Origin: CAZOWW01 sp964583765
Lineage (GTDB): Bacteria > Actinomycetota > Actinomycetes > Actinomycetales > Kineosporiaceae
Direction of reading: 5' to 3'
DNA: 64,000 bases
Assembly: GCA_964583765.1 (NCBI GenBank)
Contig: CAZOWW010000005.1
Location: forward strand, 26,660-90,659
Shown here piece by piece: positions 59,980-64,000 of the stretch. The notes beneath the pieces are model-generated. The model was not told the origin of the DNA. It searched no databases and worked only from the letters and a program-made list of their open reading frames with translations. Every line of letters begins with the position of its first letter. The first letter of the stretch is position 1. A program made the translations under genes and the position numbers.

Positions 59980-60657
59980 TCAGGGCAGCTGCCAGTCGAC
60001 CGGGTCGGCCCCGGCCTCGGTCAGGATGTGGTTGGCCCGGCTGAACGGTCGGGAGCCGAAGAAGCCCCGGTCCGCGGACATCGGGCTGGGGTGCGCGCTC
60101 TCGATCCGGGGCACGTCCCCGAGCAGCGGACGCAGCGTCTGGGCATCCCGTCCCCACAGCACCGCGACGAGCGGCGTCCCCCGCGCGACGAGGGCACGGA
60201 TCGCCTGGTCGGTCACGTCCTCCCACCCCTTCCCCCGGTGCGCGCCGGGGGAACCGGGTGCCACGGTCAGCACCCTGTTCAGAAGGAGTACCCCCCGCTC
60301 GGTCCAGGGGGAGAGATCACCTGAGGATGGCGCCGGGCAGCCGAGGTCGGCCACCAGTTCGCGGTAGATGTTCTGCAGGCTCCGCGGGAGCGGCCGCACC
60401 GCGGGTGCCACGGAGAAGGACAGCCCCACCGCGTGCCCGGGCGTCGGGTAGGGGTCCTGGCCCACGACGAGCACCCGCACCTCGGCCAGCGGCTGGCGGA
60501 AGGCGCGCAGGATGTTCTCCCCCGCCGGCAGGTAGCTGCGTCCTGCGGCCAGTTCCGTCCGCAGGAAGTCCCCCATCGCGGTGATCCGGTCGGTGACGGG
60601 CTCGAGTGCCTGCGCCCAGCCAGGATCCAGCAGTTCTCCGAGAGAGTGTCGGGTCAC
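59980..60657 (-). CDS. ung: family 1 uracil-DNA glycosylase
   Basis: A 225-residue DNA-repair enzyme that removes uracil. It has the water-activating motif GQDPYP, LLLNRVLTV and the DNA-intercalation motif HPSPMSA; all are canonical for family 1 UDG. GTG 60657 gives the normal family length; upstream residues are discarded. TAGATT ends 7 nt before the start and no ribosome site is present, so a leaderless transcript is likely. Confidence 0.95.
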   Translation of the reverse strand: MTRHSLGELLDPGWAQALEPVTDRITAMGDFLRTELAAGRSYLPAGENILRAFRQPLAEVRVLVVGQDPYPTPGHAVGLSFSVAPAVRPLPRSLQNIYRELVADLGCPAPSSGDLSPWTERGVLLLNRVLTVAPGSPGAHRGKGWEDVTDQAIRALVARGTPLVAVLWGRDAQTLRPLLGDVPRIESAHPSPMSADRGFFGSRPFSRANHILTEAGADPVDWQLP

Positions 60658-60664
60658 ATCGGGC

Positions 60665-60670
60665 AATCTA
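60665..60670 (-). promoter_or_regulatory. -10 element of a probable leaderless ung promoter
   Basis: Minus-strand TAGATT followed by 7 nt and the GTG start. The -35 is not clear. Confidence 0.45.
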
Positions 60671-61069
60671 GCGGTGCCGCGCGTCGGTACCCGACCGGGC
60701 GGGTGGCAGGCCTCGCGGGTGACGGGCGCGAACCCCGGGTGTGCCGGCGGCTCCAGGCGCGTGGGGCGAGGGATCGGGCGGCCTCTTAGCAACTCGTCCG
60801 GACGAAGTCAACAACTTGGAAACCACGTCGAGGGCCGGGCTGCGGCCTAGACTCGACACTCGTGTGCGGGTGCGATCACAGCGGAGGCGGCGGTGTGGGG
60901 CCGCCTCGGTCAGGCGTGCCCGCGCCGGTCGGTGAGGGAATCCGACAGCGGACGACGACGGCGCCCGACGCCGGGAAGTCCGCTGACGGCGTCCACGCGG
61001 CCCTGGATTGATGGTCATCGTCATCGTGTCGACGGTCCTCGACACGTACCCGGACAGGACTAGATCAGA
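60671..61069. other. intergenic region, possible small ORF or RNA
   Basis: TAGACT at 60848-60853 lies 8 nt before GTG 60862, which opens a 49-codon frame to TGA 61009-61011 without a recognisable motif; coding is doubtful. An inverted repeat CGTGTCGA/TCGACACG (61025-61032, 61039-61046) follows. Confidence 0.35.
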
Positions 61070-61098
61070 TGACATCGATGTGGACACGTCCCTACGAT
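61070..61098 (+). promoter_or_regulatory. promoter for DUF3263-LytR_C genes
   Basis: TGACAT (61070-61075), 17 bp, TACGAT (61093-61098). The start site would be near 61105, with a leader of about 22 nt including GGGGGAGA. Confidence 0.5.
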
Positions 61099-61126
61099 GG
61101 GGGCGTCGCACCGCTGGGGGAGACGC

Positions 61127-61405
61127 ATGGATGCAGCCCGGACCTCCACGACGCCGGAAGGCGCCGGTTCACCGGCCCTGAGCCCGCGCGAGCAGGAGAT
61201 CCTGGTCTTCGAGCGGCAGTGGTGGAAGTTCGCGGGTGCCAAGGAGCAGGCTGTCCGCGAGCGGTTCGAGATGTCGGCGACGCGGTACTACCAGGTGCTC
61301 AACGCGCTCATCGACCGTCCGGAGGCGCTGGCGTTCGATCCTGTCGTGGTCGCGCGTCTGCGCAGGACGCGACAGTCACGGCAGCGGGTTCGGGCGGCGC
61401 GGTGA
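61127..61405 (+). CDS. DUF3263 domain protein
   Basis: A 92-residue protein with the actinobacterial DUF3263 signature: SPREQEILVFERQWWKFAGAKEQAVRERF, SATRYYQVLNALID, PEALAFDPVVVARLRR. It looks like a small helical DNA-binding-type protein, but its function is unknown. ATG 61127 follows GGGGGAGA. It is 61 bp upstream of the LytR_C gene, an arrangement conserved in many actinobacteria. Confidence 0.92.
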   Translation: MDAARTSTTPEGAGSPALSPREQEILVFERQWWKFAGAKEQAVRERFEMSATRYYQVLNALIDRPEALAFDPVVVARLRRTRQSRQRVRAAR

Positions 61406-61466
61406 CTCGGCTCCGGCTGGGGAACCACCACCGCCCGTCGGGTTCGGCGAGGCAGGAGGGCCGCAG

Positions 61467-62069
61467 GTGAGCGGGCAGCGGCACGGTGTCGACGATCGCT
61501 ACGTACTGCCGGTCGAGGCGACCCGCAAGGGTGCCCACCGGGCACGGCCGGGCGTCCTCGCGGCGGCGGCCCCCACCGTGGGCGTGCTCATCGTCGTCGG
61601 GGTGGTGCTCCTGGCCGCCTGGCAGGTCCTCGGGAACACCGACCGTTTCTCCGGCAAGGTGGCGACGGCGGCGAGCAGCCAGGTCTCGACCACCCCGTCC
61701 AGTTCGCCGTCCGCCTCGGTGGCCGCCGAGTCCACGACGACGCCACCGACCACCACGGACGACGCCACCTCGGGAACGACCTCGGGCGGCAGCCTCGGCA
61801 GCGTGGTGGTGCTCAACAACACCGCGACCAAGGGCCTGGCCAAGAAGGGTGGCGACAAGCTGGCGGCGGCGGGATGGACGATCACCCGCACCGGTAACTA
61901 CACGCCGCGCGGGGCCATCTCGCAGACCACGGTCTACTACGCGAAGTCCGATGACGCGCACGCCGCCGAGGCGGTGTCCGAGGCGCTCGGCGGAGTACGG
62001 GTGAAGCTCTCCTCGACGATCGCCGCCGAGGGCATCACGGTCGTCCTCGCCTCGGACTTCACCGGCTGA
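61467..62069 (+). CDS. LytR C-terminal (LytR_C) domain membrane protein
   Basis: A 200-residue single-pass membrane protein: cytoplasmic N-terminus, TM helix (about 30-53), Ser/Thr-rich linker (about 60-105) and an extracytoplasmic LytR_C domain (about 110-200; VVVLNNTATKGLAKKGGDKLAAAGW, TTVYYAKSDDAHAAEAV). AGGAGGG precedes GTG 61467. The domain is linked to cell-wall polymer attachment proteins (LCP family), though this protein lacks the LCP domain. Its 3' end overlaps the convergent polymerase gene by 133 bp. Confidence 0.9.
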   Translation: MSGQRHGVDDRYVLPVEATRKGAHRARPGVLAAAAPTVGVLIVVGVVLLAAWQVLGNTDRFSGKVATAASSQVSTTPSSSPSASVAAESTTTPPTTTDDATSGTTSGGSLGSVVVLNNTATKGLAKKGGDKLAAAGWTITRTGNYTPRGAISQTTVYYAKSDDAHAAEAVSEALGGVRVKLSSTIAAEGITVVLASDFTG

Positions 62070-63913
62070 TCCGCCGACGCTGCCGGACCGGGCCCCTCCG
62101 GGGTTCGGTCCGAGGACGGCATCGGGGCGCCCTTCTCGGCGTAGCTGGCCACGACCACGGCGTCCAGTGGCACCGTGACGCCGCAGTCGCCGAGCACGAG
62201 GCGGGTCGCCTCGGCCCCGGCGTCATGGACCGCCCGCACCACGGCGTCGGCCAGTTCGGCGGGCGTGTGCACCAGGACCTCGTCGTGCTGGAAGAAGACC
62301 AGCTCGGGCTGACGGGCTTCCTCCCCGTCCCGTGCGGTGGAGAGCTCGGCGAGCCGGCGGCGCAGGCTCGCCACCAGGACGTTGGCCCAGTCCGCGGCGG
62401 AGGCCTGCACCACGAAGTTGCGGGTGAACCGCCCGCGCGCCCGCCGGCGGGTCTCCTCGGCCGCAGGACTGCGGGGAGGGGCGCCGGACGGGTCGGAGGG
62501 CGCATCCCCGGGACCGCCCTGTCGGAGGGCAGCCACGTCGGCGGTGCCCGGCCAGCCGGGGGACGGCGGTGGGCAGGTACGCCCGAGCACCGACCGGACC
62601 AGACCGCCCTGTTCTCCGGCGCGGGCCGCTGTCTCGAGCAGGGCGAGCGCCGCCGGGAAGTTGCGGCGCATCGCGGCGAGGGCGACAGAACCGGTGCCGC
62701 CCCCGTACATGGCGGCGAGCAGGGCGACCTTTGCCTCGGCACGCGCGTCTGCGCGGCCCAGGGCGCGGGTCGCCAGCGTGGCGTAGAGATCGCCGGTGCG
62801 GGTGGCCGCGACCATGCCCGGGTCGCCGGACAGGGCGGCCAGGACCCGGGGTTCCAGCTGTCCCGCGTCGGCGATGACCAGGGACCAGCCGGGGTCGGCC
62901 ACCACGGCACCACGCACCGCGCGGGGGATCTGCAGGGCGCCCCCGCCCCGGGTGGCCCAGCGCCCGGAGACCACGCCGCCGGGCACGTACTCGGGGTGGA
63001 AGCGGCCTCCCTGCACCCACTGCTCGCGCCAGGCCCACCCGTGCGCAACGTGGATCCGGGACAGGGCCTTGTAGCGCAGGAGCAGGGGGATCGCGGGATG
63101 GTCGACGGCGTGCAGTTCGTGTCGTCGGGTGGTGCGTACCAGGATCCCGGCGCGGTGCAGGGCCCGGAGCAGTTCCTGGGGGGAGTCGGGATTGAGCCCG
63201 CTGGTGCCCAGCAGGGCGGCGAGTTCCTCGGCGAGTCGCTGCAGCTGGGGCGGCCGTAGGCCCGCGCGGGGGCGGGGCCCGAGGAGCCGCTCGAGGATCG
63301 CGTCGTGCAGCTCGGGCCGCCACGGGAGCCCGAACTGGCCCATCTCGACGGCCGCGAGGGCCGCGGCCGATTCCGAGGCCACCAGCAGGCCGAAGCCAGC
63401 ACTCGTGCGGGCGGCCACGGCACAGCGGCGGAGCTGGTCCGTGAACCGGTCGGCCAGGTCCGTCGAGGGGCCGAGGATCTCGCTCCCGGGGAGCGGACCG
63501 CTGCCGTGGGACCGTGCCGGAGCGTCCGGCTGCCCGGCCCGTGCGTCGTCCGTCGGGTCCTCGAACAGGGTGCCCTGGGCCTCGGTCGCGAGCCGGGGCG
63601 CCTCCGGCGGAACGCGGGGTTCCCAGGCGCCGACATGGGCACGCAGGAGCAGTTCGGTCAAGGCCAGGTCGTGGCAACGGGCCACCCGGACTCCGGCGGC
63701 CAGGAGCTGCGGGTACCGGGCCAGGGTGTCCTCCCAGACCCAGCGCGGGGAGGTCCTGGCCTCGTGGTCAGCCACCGTGGCGGGCAGGTCATCGGTGTGC
63801 TCGGCCGGACCGTCGGGATCGCCGGTCTCGGTGAGCGGACGCAACCACCAGCCGGCGCCCTCGGCCGACTGTTCGACCACCAGGTGCGCCACCACGATCG
63901 CATCCTGCCGCAC
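61937..63913 (-). CDS. PolA-like bifunctional 3'-5' exonuclease/DNA polymerase
   Basis: A 658-residue family A polymerase lacking the 5' nuclease. The N-terminal part corresponds to the exonuclease-like domain, with only weak conservation of catalytic acids. Polymerase motif A reads VIADAGQLEPRVLAALSG (cf. DYSQIELR), motif B AEAKVALLAAMYGG keeps the Lys and YG but differs from RRxxKxxNFGxxYG, and motif C is QHDEVLVH. It is the actinobacterial protein often annotated as bifunctional exonuclease/polymerase. The final ~65 residues after SYAEKG are Ser/Pro/Ala-rich and largely antisense to the LytR_C gene, so the natural end may be questioned. GTG 63913 is used as start. Confidence 0.85.
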   Translation of the reverse strand: MRQDAIVVAHLVVEQSAEGAGWWLRPLTETGDPDGPAEHTDDLPATVADHEARTSPRWVWEDTLARYPQLLAAGVRVARCHDLALTELLLRAHVGAWEPRVPPEAPRLATEAQGTLFEDPTDDARAGQPDAPARSHGSGPLPGSEILGPSTDLADRFTDQLRRCAVAARTSAGFGLLVASESAAALAAVEMGQFGLPWRPELHDAILERLLGPRPRAGLRPPQLQRLAEELAALLGTSGLNPDSPQELLRALHRAGILVRTTRRHELHAVDHPAIPLLLRYKALSRIHVAHGWAWREQWVQGGRFHPEYVPGGVVSGRWATRGGGALQIPRAVRGAVVADPGWSLVIADAGQLEPRVLAALSGDPGMVAATRTGDLYATLATRALGRADARAEAKVALLAAMYGGGTGSVALAAMRRNFPAALALLETAARAGEQGGLVRSVLGRTCPPPSPGWPGTADVAALRQGGPGDAPSDPSGAPPRSPAAEETRRRARGRFTRNFVVQASAADWANVLVASLRRRLAELSTARDGEEARQPELVFFQHDEVLVHTPAELADAVVRAVHDAGAEATRLVLGDCGVTVPLDAVVVASYAEKGAPMPSSDRTPEGPGPAASADQPVKSEARTTVMPSAAIVEESFTRTPPSASDTASAACASSDFA

Positions 63914-64000
63914 GGGTCCGACGATCTCGTGTCCTCGGCCTCCCGGGGGGTGTGCGTCAGGTTTGTGGCGCTGGCCAGAGGATGTGGTCGCGGCCGGACT
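63914..64000. other. right edge, no feature seen
   Basis: The last 87 bp hold no recognisable gene. They should include the promoter of the polymerase gene. Confidence 0.4.

Noticed and set aside
60862..61011. 49-codon frame after a TAGACT element
   Set aside because: There is no conserved motif, and its composition fits noncoding GC-rich sequence; left as part of an intergenic entry.
1..64000. tRNA, rRNA and riboswitch genes
   Set aside because: I looked for TPsiC-arm, anticodon-stem and common riboswitch cores in the intergenic regions and saw none; a covariance-model search would be decisive.

Overview
The window is a GC-rich stretch of an actinobacterial chromosome. The evidence is very dense gene packing with many ATGA or GTGA stop/start overlaps, frequent GTG starts, a fused FO synthase for coenzyme F420, a DUF3263 protein next to a LytR_C protein, a mycothiol-type DinB-fold protein, twin-arginine and lipoprotein exports, and cellulose-type CBM2 modules. 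The genus cannot be fixed from the sequence. A free-living, polysaccharide-degrading actinomycete (a Kineosporia-, Frankia- or Acidothermus-like lineage) fits best. No rRNA, tRNA, CRISPR array, prophage or intact insertion sequence was seen.

Layout. 1-6487: cell-surface glycosylation, with a GT2 glycosyltransferase (cut by the left edge), a coupled small membrane protein, and a divergent two-component system co-transcribed with a GT39 membrane glycosyltransferase. 7034-12052: a MacA/MacB-like export operon with a membrane-anchored DUF5666-like protein and a lipoprotein. 12286-18850: an FKBP lipoprotein, a CBM48 protein, an MFS transporter, a Rieske / small Ser-rich protein / ApbE redox locus, and an unknown two-fold repeat protein. 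19212-23769: a MarR regulator with a heterodimeric ABC exporter. 23944-28220: a papain-like peptidase, an exported GH25-like barrel protein and a MatB-like acyl-CoA synthetase. 28288-32700: a second ABC exporter pair and a degenerate resolvase-fold protein. 32809-34703: small exported or membrane proteins. 34939-38538: a sugar ABC importer (binding protein and two permeases, without an ATPase). 38737-45700: a pentapeptide-repeat operon, a zinc-ribbon / PH-like pair, exported Thr-rich proteins and an MDMPI-family protein. 46051-55259: a multidomain secreted protein, a CHASE-GGDEF-(degenerate EAL) protein and a polysaccharide-attack locus (CE1 esterase-CBM2 and a trimodular AA10 LPMO). 55742-63913: a CoA-transferase, FbiC, Ung, DUF3263, LytR_C and a PolA-like polymerase.

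The genes fall into three broad themes: building and exporting surface material (GT2, GT39, MacAB, ABC pairs), attacking and importing plant or fungal polysaccharide (LPMO, CE1 esterase, sugar ABC importer, CRP-like and LacI-like boxes), and extracytoplasmic redox (Rieske, ApbE).

The most unusual sequence-level signals are a perfect 46-bp palindrome inside the Rieske gene, short tandem duplications of 17-29 nt at or just after the stop codons of at least six genes (mostly for exported proteins), many in-frame minisatellites, a Ser/Pro/Lys-rich repeat inserted in the histidine-kinase ATPase domain, and the LPMO-CBM2-Cip1-like fusion.
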